This document shows, one piece after another, positions 1 to 8,247 of a stretch of DNA of 64,000 bases. The DNA is from JADJGC01 sp964617645. Lineage in GTDB: Bacteria; Zixibacteria; MSB-5A5; CAIYYT01. The DNA lies in contig CAZTYE010000007.1 of the NCBI GenBank assembly GCA_964617645.1, positions 62,001 to 126,000 on the forward strand, read 5' to 3'. Each line of letters begins with the position of its first letter. The stretch's first letter is position 1. A model generated the notes under the pieces. That model was given only the letters and a program-made list of their open reading frames with translations. It had not been told where the DNA came from and searched no databases. A program made the translations under genes and the position numbers.

Positions 1-1
1 T

Positions 2-877
2 ATGAAATTCCCCAAACCAGTGGTGTCGGTGGCGATCGAGCCGAGGACTAAGGCCGATCTGGAAAAGCTGGGCGAGTCGCTGCAGAAGCTCGCAGAGGAA
101 GATCCAACGTTTCGCGTTGAGACCAATGAGGAAACCGGCCAAACGATCATTTCCGGAATGGGCGAATTACATCTTGAAATTATCGTCGATCGCCTGATGC
201 GAGAATTCAAAGTGCAGGCAAACGTCGGCAGCCCGCGTGTGGCCTACAAAGAAACAATCACGAAGGCAGTGGAAGCAGAAGGCAAATTCGTCCGCCAGTC
301 CGGCGGTCGCGGCCAGTTCGGTCATGTCTACATGGAATTCGAACCGACTACCGACGGCACCGAGTTCAAGTTCGAGGACAAGATTGTCGGTGGGACGGTA
401 CCCAAGGAGTACATCCCCGCGGTCGAGCAAGGCGTTAAGGAAGCGCTCGCCGGCGGAATTTTGGCCGGCTATCCCGTGACCGGAATCCTGGCGCGGCTGG
501 TTGATGGCTCCTATCACGAAGTGGATTCATCTGAGATCGCGTTCAAGATCGCCGGCTCGATGGCGTTCCAAGAAGCGGCCCGCAAGGCAAACCCGGTTTT
601 GCTGGAACCCATTATGGACGTTGAAGTTGTGATGCCCAATGAGTATCTCGGAGACGTCATGGGCGACCTCCAGTCGCGGCGGGCCTCGATCAAGGGAATC
701 AACAGCCGTCCGGACGGTCAGGTGGTGTCGGCGGCGGTGCCGTTGGCGGAGATGTTTGGTTACGCAACACGACTCAGAAGCTTGACACAGGGGCGCGCAA
801 TTTATACAATGCAATTCTCCGCCTATTCGAAAGTGCCGGAGTCGATCGCCAAAAAACTGGATATGGCGAAAGCGTAG
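2..877 (+). CDS. fusA: Elongation factor G, C-terminal part (5' end outside window)
   Basis: EF-G is the ribosomal translocase GTPase. Only the last 291 codons are present. The first codon happens to be an internal Met, so this is not the true start; the GTPase domain lies upstream of the window. Visible are domain IV (GRGQFGHVYMEFEP, then the tip loop DGSYHEVDSSE) and domain V (EPIMDVEVVMPNEYLGDVMGDLQSRR), all intact up to the TAG stop. The gene is followed 42 bases later by tuf, the usual str-operon order (rpsL-rpsG-fusA-tuf), so rpsG is expected just outside the window. Confidence 0.97.
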   Translation: MKFPKPVVSVAIEPRTKADLEKLGESLQKLAEEDPTFRVETNEETGQTIISGMGELHLEIIVDRLMREFKVQANVGSPRVAYKETITKAVEAEGKFVRQSGGRGQFGHVYMEFEPTTDGTEFKFEDKIVGGTVPKEYIPAVEQGVKEALAGGILAGYPVTGILARLVDGSYHEVDSSEIAFKIAGSMAFQEAARKANPVLLEPIMDVEVVMPNEYLGDVMGDLQSRRASIKGINSRPDGQVVSAAVPLAEMFGYATRLRSLTQGRAIYTMQFSAYSKVPESIAKKLDMAKA

Positions 878-919
878 CTTGAATTGAGAATTTGATCTTC
901 TTGGAGGAATAGAGCTGTC

Positions 920-2134
920 ATGGCCAAAGAGAAATTTGTACGCAACAAGCCGCACGTAAACGTGGGAACGATCGGCCACGTGGATCACGGGAAGACGACG
1001 TTAACGGCGGCGATCACGATGGTGTTGGCGCGTCGGGACAAGAGCGTGCAGGTGCGGACGTTCGATTCGATCGATAACGCTCCGGAAGAGCGGGAACGCG
1101 GGATTACGATTGCGACGGCGCACGTCGAGTACACGACCGACAACCGCCACTATGCGCACGTGGATTGTCCGGGTCACGCCGACTATGTGAAGAACATGAT
1201 CACCGGCGCAGCGCAGATGGACGGTGCGATTTTGGTGGTGAGCGCGGCGGACGGTCCGATGCCGCAGACGCGGGAGCATATTCTCTTGGCGCGTCAGGTG
1301 GGTGTGCCGTACATCATCGTTTATATGAACAAGTGCGACATGGTTGACGATCCGGAACTGCTCGATCTGGTCGAGTTGGAAGTACGCGACTTGCTGTCGA
1401 TCTACAAGTTTCCGGGGGACAAGACGCCGATCATTCGCGGCTCGGCCTTGCAGGCGATGACGAAGGGTGCGGACTTGGCGGCGGATTACAACGATCCGGC
1501 GTTCAAGAGCATTCATGAATTGACGGCGGCGCTTGACAGCTACATTCCGTTGCCGCAGCGTGAAGTGGACAAGCCGTTTTTGATGCCGGTGGAAGATGTG
1601 TTTTCGATCACGGGTCGCGGGACGGTGGCGACGGGTCGTGTGGAACGCGGCCGGGTGAAAGTCGGCGACACGCTGGAGCGGGTCGGGATCAAGCCGGAGA
1701 CGAAGCCGACGGTGGTGACGGGTGTGGAGATGTTCCGCAAGCTGATGGACGAGGCGCAGGCGGGCGACAACATTGGCTTGCTGCTGCGCGGAATGGATAA
1801 AGAAGAAATCGAACGCGGGATGGTGATGGCGCAGCCGAAGTCGATCACGCCGCACACGAAGTTCAAAGCGGAAGTGTACGTTTTGAGCAAGGAAGAGGGC
1901 GGGCGTCACACGCCGTTCTTTAACGGTTATCGGCCGCAGTTTTATTTCCGGACGACGGACGTGACGGGTTCGATCAAATTGCCGGACGGGGTGGAGATGG
2001 TGATGCCGGGTGACAACATCCAGATGGAAGTGGAGTTGATCATGCCGATCGCGATGGAGAAGGAGCTGCGGTTTGCGATTCGCGAAGGCGGCCGCACGGT
2101 CGGCGCCGGCGTCGTCGCGGAAATCATCGCGTAG
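920..2134 (+). CDS. tuf: Elongation factor Tu
   Basis: GTPase that brings aminoacyl-tRNA to the ribosomal A site. The 404-residue product has the normal family length. G1 (GHVDHGKTT) is near residues 18-26, the switch region RERGITIATAHVEY follows, then G3 (DCPGHADY), G4 (NKCD) and the domain II signature SITGRGTVATGRVERG. The ATG is preceded by TTGGAGGAATAGAGCTGTC, a good ribosome site. It lies in the str operon directly upstream of rpsJ. Codon choice is visibly skewed to G-ending codons compared with fusA, as expected for a very highly expressed gene. Confidence 0.98.
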   Translation: MAKEKFVRNKPHVNVGTIGHVDHGKTTLTAAITMVLARRDKSVQVRTFDSIDNAPEERERGITIATAHVEYTTDNRHYAHVDCPGHADYVKNMITGAAQMDGAILVVSAADGPMPQTREHILLARQVGVPYIIVYMNKCDMVDDPELLDLVELEVRDLLSIYKFPGDKTPIIRGSALQAMTKGADLAADYNDPAFKSIHELTAALDSYIPLPQREVDKPFLMPVEDVFSITGRGTVATGRVERGRVKVGDTLERVGIKPETKPTVVTGVEMFRKLMDEAQAGDNIGLLLRGMDKEEIERGMVMAQPKSITPHTKFKAEVYVLSKEEGGRHTPFFNGYRPQFYFRTTDVTGSIKLPDGVEMVMPGDNIQMEVELIMPIAMEKELRFAIREGGRTVGAGVVAEIIA

Positions 2135-2156
2135 GGACAGGGAGAAGAGGAAGATA

Positions 2157-2471
2157 ATGGCGATACCCGGACAGAAAATCAGAATCCGCCTAAAGGCGTT
2201 CGATCACTATTCGCTCGACAAGTCGACGAAAGAAATCGCGCGGACAGTGCTACGCACCGGCGCGCGGATCGCCGGACCGATTCCGTTGCCGACGTCGCGC
2301 ACGGTCTACACCGTTCTGCGTTCGCCGCACGTTGACAAGAAGTCGCGCGAACAATTCGAGACGCGCGTTCATAAACGCTTGATCGATATCTACGAATCAA
2401 CTCCGCAGACGGTGGACGCGCTGATGAAGCTCGATCTGCCGGCCGGCGTGCACGTGGAAATCAAGGTCTAA
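2157..2471 (+). CDS. rpsJ: 30S ribosomal protein S10
   Basis: S10 of the 30S head, also the NusE antitermination factor. The product is 104 residues, the normal length, beginning MAIPGQKIRIRLKAFDH and containing the signature GARIAGPIPLPT followed by SPHVDKKSREQFE. An upstream in-frame start at 2073 would overlap tuf; the ATG at 2157, behind GGGAGAAGAGGAAG, is chosen because it matches the family N-terminus. First gene of the S10 block, 22 bases after tuf. Confidence 0.97.
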   Translation: MAIPGQKIRIRLKAFDHYSLDKSTKEIARTVLRTGARIAGPIPLPTSRTVYTVLRSPHVDKKSREQFETRVHKRLIDIYESTPQTVDALMKLDLPAGVHVEIKV

Positions 2472-2483
2472 GGAAGTGACGCC

Positions 2484-3104
2484 ATGAGAGCATTGCTGGC
2501 AAAAAAGATCGGCATGACCCGCATGTTCGCGGAAAACGGCACGGCAACAGCGGTGACGCTTCTGCAGACCGGCCCGAATGTGGTCGTGCAGATCAAGACG
2601 AAGGACAAAGACGGCTACGAGGCAATCCAACTCGGAATCGGCACGCGACGGGAAAAGAACCTCAGCAAGCCGGTGCTCGGCCACTTGAAGAAGGCCGGAG
2701 CCAAGCCGGTCGCCAAGTTGGGCGAGATTGCTATAGAATCACTTGAGGGCATAACGCTCGGCCAGCAGATTTCTCCCGAGATGTTCAAGGTCGGCGAGAA
2801 GGTTGATGTTGTCGGCACAAGCAAGGGGCTCGGATTCCAAGGAACGGTTCGCCGTCACAATTTCTCCGGCGGCCCCCAGACGCACGGTCAGTCGGATCGG
2901 CTGCGCGCGCCCGGTTCGGTTGGCGCTTCGTCGTATCCGTCCCGCACTTTTAAGGGCCAGCGCATGGCCGGCCGGATGGGCGGAGACCGCGTAACCGCGA
3001 AGAATTTGCGCATCATGCTGGTCGATGCCGAGAATCAGGTGATTGGCGTTGAGGGTTCGGTGCCGGGTAAGAATAACACCTGGGTAAAGATCAGGAAGAA
3101 GTAA
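2484..3104 (+). CDS. rplC: 50S ribosomal protein L3
   Basis: Early 23S rRNA-binding protein whose loop reaches the peptidyl transferase centre. The 206 residues start MRALLAKKIGMTRMF, as in the family, and carry the L3 central signature GGPQTHGQSDRLRAPGSVG and RMAGRMGGDRVT. Twelve bases after rpsJ with an AGGAAGTG ribosome site; rplD starts one base after its stop, so translation is probably coupled. Confidence 0.97.
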   Translation: MRALLAKKIGMTRMFAENGTATAVTLLQTGPNVVVQIKTKDKDGYEAIQLGIGTRREKNLSKPVLGHLKKAGAKPVAKLGEIAIESLEGITLGQQISPEMFKVGEKVDVVGTSKGLGFQGTVRRHNFSGGPQTHGQSDRLRAPGSVGASSYPSRTFKGQRMAGRMGGDRVTAKNLRIMLVDAENQVIGVEGSVPGKNNTWVKIRKK

Positions 3105-3105
3105 G

Positions 3106-3735
3106 ATGGCGACGGCAAAGACATACTCAATCGATGGAAAGGCCAAAGGCCAGCAGGATCTGTCCGCCGCCGTTTTCGGTGTCGAAGTCAAGGGCGGCAG
3201 CCTGCATCAAAACATCAAAGTGTATCTGGCGAATCAACGTCAGGGAACACACAAGGTACTGGGGCGTTCGGAAGTATCCGGCGGCGGCACCAAGCCGTTC
3301 AAGCAGAAGGGCACCGGTCGTGCCCGCGCCGGTTCCAATACGTCACCGTTGTGGGAAGGTGGCGGAGTTATCTTTGGGCCGGAGCCGCGCGATTACACGC
3401 TCAAGATGCCGAGGAAAATGCGTCGCCAGGCCATCACCGGCGCTTTGACGGCAAAGGCGACAGCCGAACGCGTGATGGTGATCGAACAGCCGGTACTGGA
3501 CAAGCCGCAGACCAAGACCATCGCCAAGATGCTCGCGGGAATGCAAGTCAGCGGCAAGAAAGTGCTGTTTTTAGCTTCGGGTATCGATCGTAATCTCGAA
3601 TTGTCGTGCCGGAATATCGCCGGTTTGACATACAAGCGCGCGGCGCTCGCCAGCGCGTACGAAATCATGCGCGCGGATTATCTGGTGATGACTCCCGCCG
3701 GTTTGAAAGAGTGTGAGGAGGTCTTCGGCAAATGA
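3106..3735 (+). CDS. rplD: 50S ribosomal protein L4
   Basis: 23S rRNA-binding protein lining the exit tunnel; in E. coli it is also the autogenous repressor of the S10 operon. The 209 residues contain the tunnel-loop signature QKGTGRARAGSNTSPLWEGGG and GPEPRDY. Its TGA overlaps the ATG of rplW by four bases (ATGA), which indicates translational coupling. No leader hairpin homologous to the E. coli L4 target was recognised upstream. Confidence 0.97.
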   Translation: MATAKTYSIDGKAKGQQDLSAAVFGVEVKGGSLHQNIKVYLANQRQGTHKVLGRSEVSGGGTKPFKQKGTGRARAGSNTSPLWEGGGVIFGPEPRDYTLKMPRKMRRQAITGALTAKATAERVMVIEQPVLDKPQTKTIAKMLAGMQVSGKKVLFLASGIDRNLELSCRNIAGLTYKRAALASAYEIMRADYLVMTPAGLKECEEVFGK

Positions 3736-4025
3736 AGGATCCGCGCCGCGTCGTGAAGACATTGCTGATCAGCGAGAAGTCGTTGATCACGCGCGACAAG
3801 TACAACGGATACGCTTTTGAAGTCGCGGTTGACGCCAATAAGCTGGAGATCAAGCATGCGATTGAGAAGCTGTATTCGGTCAAGGTCGCGAAAGTGACCA
3901 CACAGAACAACCCCGGCAAACAGCGCCGTCTCGGTCGCTATCGTCCCGGGCGAACCAATGATTGGAAGCGCGCCATCGTCACGTTGGCGAAGGACCAGAA
4001 GATTCAGGACTTCGAAAGCCTGTAG
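3732..4025 (+). CDS. rplW: 50S ribosomal protein L23
   Basis: Protein at the exit of the ribosomal tunnel, docking site for trigger factor and SRP. The 97 residues include the family features LLISEKS near the N-terminus, NKLEIKHAIEKLYSVKV and the basic segment NPGKQRRLGRYRPGRTNDWKRAIV. It overlaps rplD by four bases and is followed by a 44-base gap before rplB. Confidence 0.96.
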   Translation: MKDPRRVVKTLLISEKSLITRDKYNGYAFEVAVDANKLEIKHAIEKLYSVKVAKVTTQNNPGKQRRLGRYRPGRTNDWKRAIVTLAKDQKIQDFESL

Positions 4026-4069
4026 GCTCAGGTCAGAAACGCTACGCCAACTGAGTAGGGATCGAGATT

Positions 4070-4891
4070 ATGGGATTGAAATCGTTTAAGCCGCACACGA
4101 ACGGACGCCGTCATATGACGGTCTCGACGTTTGAAGAGATTACGAAAACGACGCCGGAGAAGTCGCTGCTGGAGCCGATCCGCAAGACCGGCGGCCGTAA
4201 CAACCTCGGCCGGGTGACTGCGTTTCAGCGGGGTGGCGGCCACAAGCGCAAATATCGGGTGATTGATTTCAAGCGCGACAAGCGTGACATTCCCGCGATT
4301 GTTGCGGCGATTGAATACGATCCGAATCGCTCGGCGCGCATTGCGCTGCTGCATTATGCGGACGGCGAAAAGCGCTACATTATCGCACCGGATGGCCTGA
4401 CCGTTGGCACGACGATAGTCACCGGCGAAAACGCCGAAGTGCGCGTCGGCAACGCGATGCCGATCGATAAGATTCCGCCGGGCACTTTCATTCACAATGT
4501 CGAACTGCAGGCCGGCAAAGGCGCCCAGATGGGCCGCGCAGCCGGCACGATGATCCAGCTTATGGTCAAGGAAGGCGATATCGCCCACTTGAAATTGCCG
4601 TCGGGCGAAGTGCGGTTGGTGAAATTGAATTGTTACGCGACGATCGGCCAGGTCGGCAATATTGAGCATGATTCGGTGTCGATCGGCAAGGCCGGTCGCA
4701 GTCGCTGGCTTGGCATTCGGCCGTCGGTGCGCGGCGTCGCGATGAACCCGGTTGACCACCCGATGGGCGGCGGCGAAGGCCGCAGTTCGGGCGGCCGCCA
4801 CCCCTGTTCGCCGTGGGGCTTGAAGTCGAAGGGTCTCAAGACCCGCAAGAGCAAGAACTCGGATAAGCTGATTATTAAGCGGAGGAAGTAG
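4070..4891 (+). CDS. rplB: 50S ribosomal protein L2
   Basis: Large rRNA-binding protein needed for subunit joining and peptidyl transfer. The 273 residues start MGLKSFKPHTNGRRHMT and carry GGGHKRKYRVIDFKR and the C-terminal signature NPVDHPMGGGEGRSSGGRHP, which contains the conserved His close to the peptidyl transferase centre. Normal length; a ribosome site GAGTAGGG precedes the ATG. Confidence 0.98.
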   Translation: MGLKSFKPHTNGRRHMTVSTFEEITKTTPEKSLLEPIRKTGGRNNLGRVTAFQRGGGHKRKYRVIDFKRDKRDIPAIVAAIEYDPNRSARIALLHYADGEKRYIIAPDGLTVGTTIVTGENAEVRVGNAMPIDKIPPGTFIHNVELQAGKGAQMGRAAGTMIQLMVKEGDIAHLKLPSGEVRLVKLNCYATIGQVGNIEHDSVSIGKAGRSRWLGIRPSVRGVAMNPVDHPMGGGEGRSSGGRHPCSPWGLKSKGLKTRKSKNSDKLIIKRRK

Positions 4892-4899
4892 AGACCGCC

Positions 4900-5229
4900 A
4901 TGACTCGTTCACTGAAGAAGGGTCCGTTTATCGAACCCAGCTTGATGAAAAAAATCGTCACGATGAATGCCGCCGGCGAGAAGAAAGTGATCAAGACATG
5001 GTCGCGTCGCTCAACGATTTCTCCGGAATTTGTCGGGCATACGCTTGCGATTCACAACGGCAACAAGTTCATCCCGGTATACGTGACTGAAAACATGGTC
5101 GGTCACAAGCTCGGTGAGTTTGCGCCGACGCGGACGTACCGCGGCCACTCCGGTCAAAAACTGACCGAGAAGACCACCAAGGTTGCCGGGCCGGCACCGG
5201 CCGCGCCGACACCGCCACCGGCGAAGTAG
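4900..5229 (+). CDS. rpsS: 30S ribosomal protein S19, with extended Ala/Pro tail
   Basis: S19 forms a complex with S13 in the 30S head. Core motifs are TRSLKKGPFIEPSLMKK, TWSRRSTISPEFVGHT, the IHNGNKFIPVYVTENMVGHKLGEFAPTR stretch (4999-5139 region) and RGHSGQK. At 109 residues it is longer than the usual 90-95; the extra end is an Ala/Pro-rich stretch (GPAPAAPTPPPAK). Eight bases separate it from rplB. Confidence 0.96.
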   Translation: MTRSLKKGPFIEPSLMKKIVTMNAAGEKKVIKTWSRRSTISPEFVGHTLAIHNGNKFIPVYVTENMVGHKLGEFAPTRTYRGHSGQKLTEKTTKVAGPAPAAPTPPPAK

Positions 5230-5243
5230 GAGGGTAACGGACG

Positions 5244-5693
5244 ATGTATTTGGAAGCTACAGCAAAGGCGCGTTTCCTGCGCATGTCAGCCCGCAAGGTG
5301 CGGTTGGTGGCCGATTTGGTTCGGGGCATGAAAGTCGATAAGGCGCTGGCCTCGCTTGATTTCGTTCAGAAAGCGGCGGCGGACCCGGTGCGCAAAGTGG
5401 TGAAATCGGCAGCCGCCAACGCCATGTCGACAGTCGGCACCGCTCGACTCAAAGCCGAAGATCTGACAATCGCGACGATCTTCGTCGATGGCGGTCCGGC
5501 GTACAAGCGTTATCGCGCGGCGTCGATGGGGCGCGCCAATCCGATCAAGCACCGCTTGTGCCATATAACCGTTATTGTCGCCGGTCAGGCGCGGGAAGAG
5601 CGCCGCGGCCGTCGGGCGAAAGCTGCCGCCGAAGCCAAGGCGACCAAGGAAACGAAAGATACTAAGGCTTCCAGGGAAGCCAAGCCGGAATAA
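5244..5693 (+). CDS. rplV: 50S ribosomal protein L22, with charged C-terminal tail
   Basis: L22 lines the exit tunnel. The core (MSARKVRLVADLVRG, KSAAANAMSTVG, DGGPAYKRYRAASMGRANPI, HITVIVAG) is complete by about residue 120. The product continues to 149 residues with a Lys/Ala/Glu/Thr-rich tail that most homologues lack. The AGGAGGGTAAC ribosome site precedes the ATG. rpsC starts 12 bases later. Confidence 0.96.
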   Translation: MYLEATAKARFLRMSARKVRLVADLVRGMKVDKALASLDFVQKAAADPVRKVVKSAAANAMSTVGTARLKAEDLTIATIFVDGGPAYKRYRAASMGRANPIKHRLCHITVIVAGQAREERRGRRAKAAAEAKATKETKDTKASREAKPE

Positions 5694-5705
5694 GAGGAGA
5701 GTGAC

Positions 5706-6533
5706 TTGGGACAAAAAACTAATCCCGTCGGTCTGCGCGTTGGTGTGATACGCGGTTGGAACTCCAAGTGGTTCGCCGAGCGCAACGTGGCCGACTTGGT
5801 CGCGCAGGATGTGAAAGTTCGTCGCTACATTGACCAGCGACTCGAGAACGCCGGTCTATCGGCCGTCGAGATTTTGCGCGACCCGAAGAAGGTAACGATT
5901 GACATCCATACCTCGCGTCCGGGCATTGTCATCGGTCGCAAGGGAATCGAGGTCGACAAGCTGCGCGAGGAGCTTCGCGAAGTCACCAAGTCGGAAATCA
6001 CTCTGAATATCATTGAAGTCAAGCGGCCGGAGTTATCGGCGCGTCTGGTGGCCGACTCGATCGCACGCCAGCTCGAAGGCCGGATCAGCTTCCGTCGCGC
6101 GATGAAAAAAGCGCTCGGCGCCACGATGAAGATGGGCGCCGAGGGTATCAAGATCATGTGCGGCGGTCGACTCGGCGGCGCGGAAATCGCCCGCTCGGAA
6201 AAATACATGGAAGGTCGCGTACCGTTGCACACGTTGCGCGCGGACATCGATTATGCCACCTCGACGGCGCATACGGCATACGGCTGTATCGGCGTCAAGG
6301 TGTGGATCTGTCGCGGCGAGATTCTCGACCGATTCGGCGCCGGCACAGAAAAGCCGCAGGAATTCCAGCCGCAGCAGGCCCACGACCAGCAGCGCCGCCC
6401 GCGCGGCGATCGTGGTGATCGAGACCGCGGCGGTCGACGCGGTGGTCCTCCCGGAGCGAAAGGTCGCGTCCGAAAAGCGCCGCGCCGGGATGATCGCGGA
6501 GATAACCGTGGCGGCGATTCGGGGCAGAATTAA
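5706..6533 (+). CDS. rpsC: 30S ribosomal protein S3, TTG start, Arg/Gly-rich tail
   Basis: mRNA-entry-tunnel protein with an N-terminal KH domain. The family start MGQKTNPVGLRVGVIRGW is encoded from a TTG at 5706, preceded by AGAGGAGAGTGAC; no ATG fits. The KH loop GRKGIEVDKLREEL and the S3 C-domain (GGRLGGAEIARSE, GVKVWICRGE) are complete. At 275 residues it is longer than the common 210-235 because of an Arg/Gly/Asp-rich tail from about residue 225, suggestive of a disordered RNA-binding extension. Confidence 0.96.
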   Translation: MGQKTNPVGLRVGVIRGWNSKWFAERNVADLVAQDVKVRRYIDQRLENAGLSAVEILRDPKKVTIDIHTSRPGIVIGRKGIEVDKLREELREVTKSEITLNIIEVKRPELSARLVADSIARQLEGRISFRRAMKKALGATMKMGAEGIKIMCGGRLGGAEIARSEKYMEGRVPLHTLRADIDYATSTAHTAYGCIGVKVWICRGEILDRFGAGTEKPQEFQPQQAHDQQRRPRGDRGDRDRGGRRGGPPGAKGRVRKAPRRDDRGDNRGGDSGQN

Positions 6534-6552
6534 GTTTCTGTCAAGAAAGCGC

Positions 6553-6581
6553 TTGCGGAGACCAGATTCGGTTGATATATT
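6553..6581 (+). promoter_or_regulatory. Candidate internal promoter before rplP
   Basis: The 88-base gap between rpsC and rplP is the largest within the S10 block. It holds TTGCGG (6553-6558), a 17-base spacer and TATATT (6576-6581), a plausible sigma-70 pair. It could give an extra internal transcript for rplP and downstream genes. No experimental support; prediction by eye. Confidence 0.35.
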
Positions 6582-6621
6582 TCAAGTCTGTCACTTTTGT
6601 GGAGCGTGGAGTAGTTAGACT

Positions 6622-7041
6622 ATGCTGATGCCAAAGAGAGTCAAGTTTCGCCGTCAACAGCGCGGGCGTCGCAATGGTTTGGCGTATCGTGGCTCCAACA
6701 TCGATTTCGGCGAATTCGGGCTTAAGGCGATGGAGCCGGCCTGGATCACGAATCGCCAGATCGAAGCCGCCCGTGTGGCGTTGACGCGCCACATCAAGCG
6801 CGGCGGCAAAATTTGGATTCGCATTTTTCCGGATAAGCCGGTGTCCAAAAAGCCGCTCGAAACCCGTATGGGCAAAGGCAAGGGCGCGCCGGAATTCTGG
6901 GTGGCCGTAGTAAAGCCCGGTCGCATACTTTTTGAAATCGAAGGCGTGCCGGAGAAATTAGCGGAAGAAGGAATGCGCCTGGCGGCGTCCAAGCTTCCGA
7001 TCAAGACGAAGTTTGTTAAACGTGATGCACTGGCGGCATAA
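6622..7041 (+). CDS. rplP: 50S ribosomal protein L16
   Basis: Late-assembly protein close to the A site. The 139 residues begin MLMPKRVKFRRQQRGRR and include RQIEAARVALTRHIKRGGK, the L16 signature IRIFPDKPVSKKPLETRMGKGKG, and EFWVAVVKPGRILFEIEGV. Normal length. rpmC starts 5 bases after its stop. Confidence 0.97.
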   Translation: MLMPKRVKFRRQQRGRRNGLAYRGSNIDFGEFGLKAMEPAWITNRQIEAARVALTRHIKRGGKIWIRIFPDKPVSKKPLETRMGKGKGAPEFWVAVVKPGRILFEIEGVPEKLAEEGMRLAASKLPIKTKFVKRDALAA

Positions 7042-7046
7042 CGATT

Positions 7047-7286
7047 ATGAAGATTGAAGCACTGCGCGATCTGACGCGCGAAGAAATCCTGCAGAAGCGA
7101 AACGAGCTTGAGGACGAGCTGTTCAATCTCCGGCTCAAGCGCAAGACGAAGCAGGCTCAAAATCCGGTGCGGATGCGTTTCTTGCGTCGGGATTTGGCGC
7201 GGATTCACACGCTGCTGCGCGAGGAAGCGCTCGGTGTCAGTCATTTGGCGGCCACGGGCAAGATCGTGCTGGATAAGAAGGAGTAG
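7047..7286 (+). CDS. rpmC: 50S ribosomal protein L29
   Basis: Small helical-hairpin protein near the tunnel exit. 79 residues: MKIEALRDLTREEILQKRNELEDELFNLRLKRKTKQ, then the RFLRRDLARIHTLLREE segment typical of L29. Slightly longer than the 65-70 of many homologues. Three bases separate it from rpsQ. Confidence 0.95.
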   Translation: MKIEALRDLTREEILQKRNELEDELFNLRLKRKTKQAQNPVRMRFLRRDLARIHTLLREEALGVSHLAATGKIVLDKKE

Positions 7287-7289
7287 TCG

Positions 7290-7541
7290 TTGAGGAACGC
7301 TCGCAAAACCCGAACCGGCATCGTCGTGTCGAATAAGATGCAAAAGACGATCACGGTTCAGTTGGAACGGACGATGAAGCATCCGCTGTATACGCGCGTC
7401 ATCAAGAGCCGCTCGAAGCTCTATGCGCACGACGAAAAGAGCGAATGCGGTATCGGTGACAAAGTGCTGGTGATGGAGACGCGGCCGTTGTCCAAGCAGA
7501 AACGCTGGCGGTTGGTGCGGATATTGGAGAAGGCGGTTTAA
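7290..7541 (+). CDS. rpsQ: 30S ribosomal protein S17, TTG start
   Basis: 16S rRNA-binding OB-fold protein. 83 residues; RNARKTRTGIVVSNKMQKTITV is followed by KHPLYTRVIKSRSKLYAHDEK and GDKVLVMETRPLSKQKRWRLV, all family hallmarks. The only suitable start is TTG at 7290, with AAGGAG nine bases before it. Confidence 0.95.
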   Translation: MRNARKTRTGIVVSNKMQKTITVQLERTMKHPLYTRVIKSRSKLYAHDEKSECGIGDKVLVMETRPLSKQKRWRLVRILEKAV

Positions 7542-7546
7542 GGGTC

Positions 7547-7915
7547 ATGATTCAGGAATACACGCGGCTCAATGTCGCCGACAATTCCGGCGCCAAGCGA
7601 GTGATGTGTTTCCGCATTCTCGGCGGGTCGAAGCGCCGCTATGCGCGTATCGGCGACATCATTGTCTGCACGGTCAAGGATGCGATTCCCGGTGGCACCG
7701 TGAAAAAATCGGAAGTCTGTCGTGCCGTAGTCGTGCGTACCCGCGAGGCGGTACGGCGCAAGGACGGTTCGACGGTTCGATTTTCCGAGAACGCGGCGGT
7801 AATCATTAACGATCAGAAGGAGCCGCGCGGTACACGAATTTTTGGACCGGTGGCGCGTGAACTTCGCGAAAAGCAGTTCATGAAGATTGTCTCTTTGGCG
7901 CCCGAGGTTGTGTGA
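7547..7915 (+). CDS. rplN: 50S ribosomal protein L14
   Basis: Conserved protein at the subunit interface and binding site of silencing factor RsfS. Exactly 122 residues, the normal length, beginning MIQEYTRLNVADNSGAKRVMC and including the signature VVRTREAVRRKDGSTVRFSENA and GTRIFGPVARELRE. rplX follows after one base. Confidence 0.98.
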   Translation: MIQEYTRLNVADNSGAKRVMCFRILGGSKRRYARIGDIIVCTVKDAIPGGTVKKSEVCRAVVVRTREAVRRKDGSTVRFSENAAVIINDQKEPRGTRIFGPVARELREKQFMKIVSLAPEVV

Positions 7916-7916
7916 A

Positions 7917-8240
7917 ATGAAGATTCGCAAGGGTGATCAAGTCAAAGTATTAAGCGGCCGCAGTCGCGGCAAGGTCGGACGCGTGTTACGCGTCGATCCC
8001 GACAAAATGCGAATCTGGGTCGAGGGCGTGAATCTTGTCAAGCGGCACAGCCGCCCGACGCAGAAGAACCCCAAGGGCGGAATCGTCGAGAAAGAAGGCT
8101 CGCTCCACCTGTCCAAGGTCATGCTGATGGACACCAAGGCCGGCGAGGCGACACGCGTCGGATTCAAGCAGATTACTAATGAAGCGGGCAAGATCGTTGA
8201 TAAGGTGCGGATCAGCAAACGCTCCGGGGATGTGATTTAG
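7917..8240 (+). CDS. rplX: 50S ribosomal protein L24
   Basis: Assembly-initiating KOW-domain protein. The ATG at 7917 gives MKIRKGDQVKVLSGRSRGKVGRVLRV, the KOW motif; an in-frame upstream GTG/TTG extension into rplN is rejected because the family starts here. 107 residues. Contains the GVNLVKRHSRPTQKNPKGGI segment typical of L24. Confidence 0.96.
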   Translation: MKIRKGDQVKVLSGRSRGKVGRVLRVDPDKMRIWVEGVNLVKRHSRPTQKNPKGGIVEKEGSLHLSKVMLMDTKAGEATRVGFKQITNEAGKIVDKVRISKRSGDVI

Positions 8241-8247
8241 GTCGGTT

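Noticed and set aside
1001..1909. Long minus-strand reading frame (302 codons) inside tuf
   Set aside because: It lies antisense to an unmistakable EF-Tu gene, is full of His/Arg as expected from reversed GC-rich codons, and resembles no protein.
4028..4912. Minus-strand reading frame (294 codons) over rplB
   Set aside because: Antisense shadow of L2; low-complexity Arg/Ala/His composition and no ribosome site.
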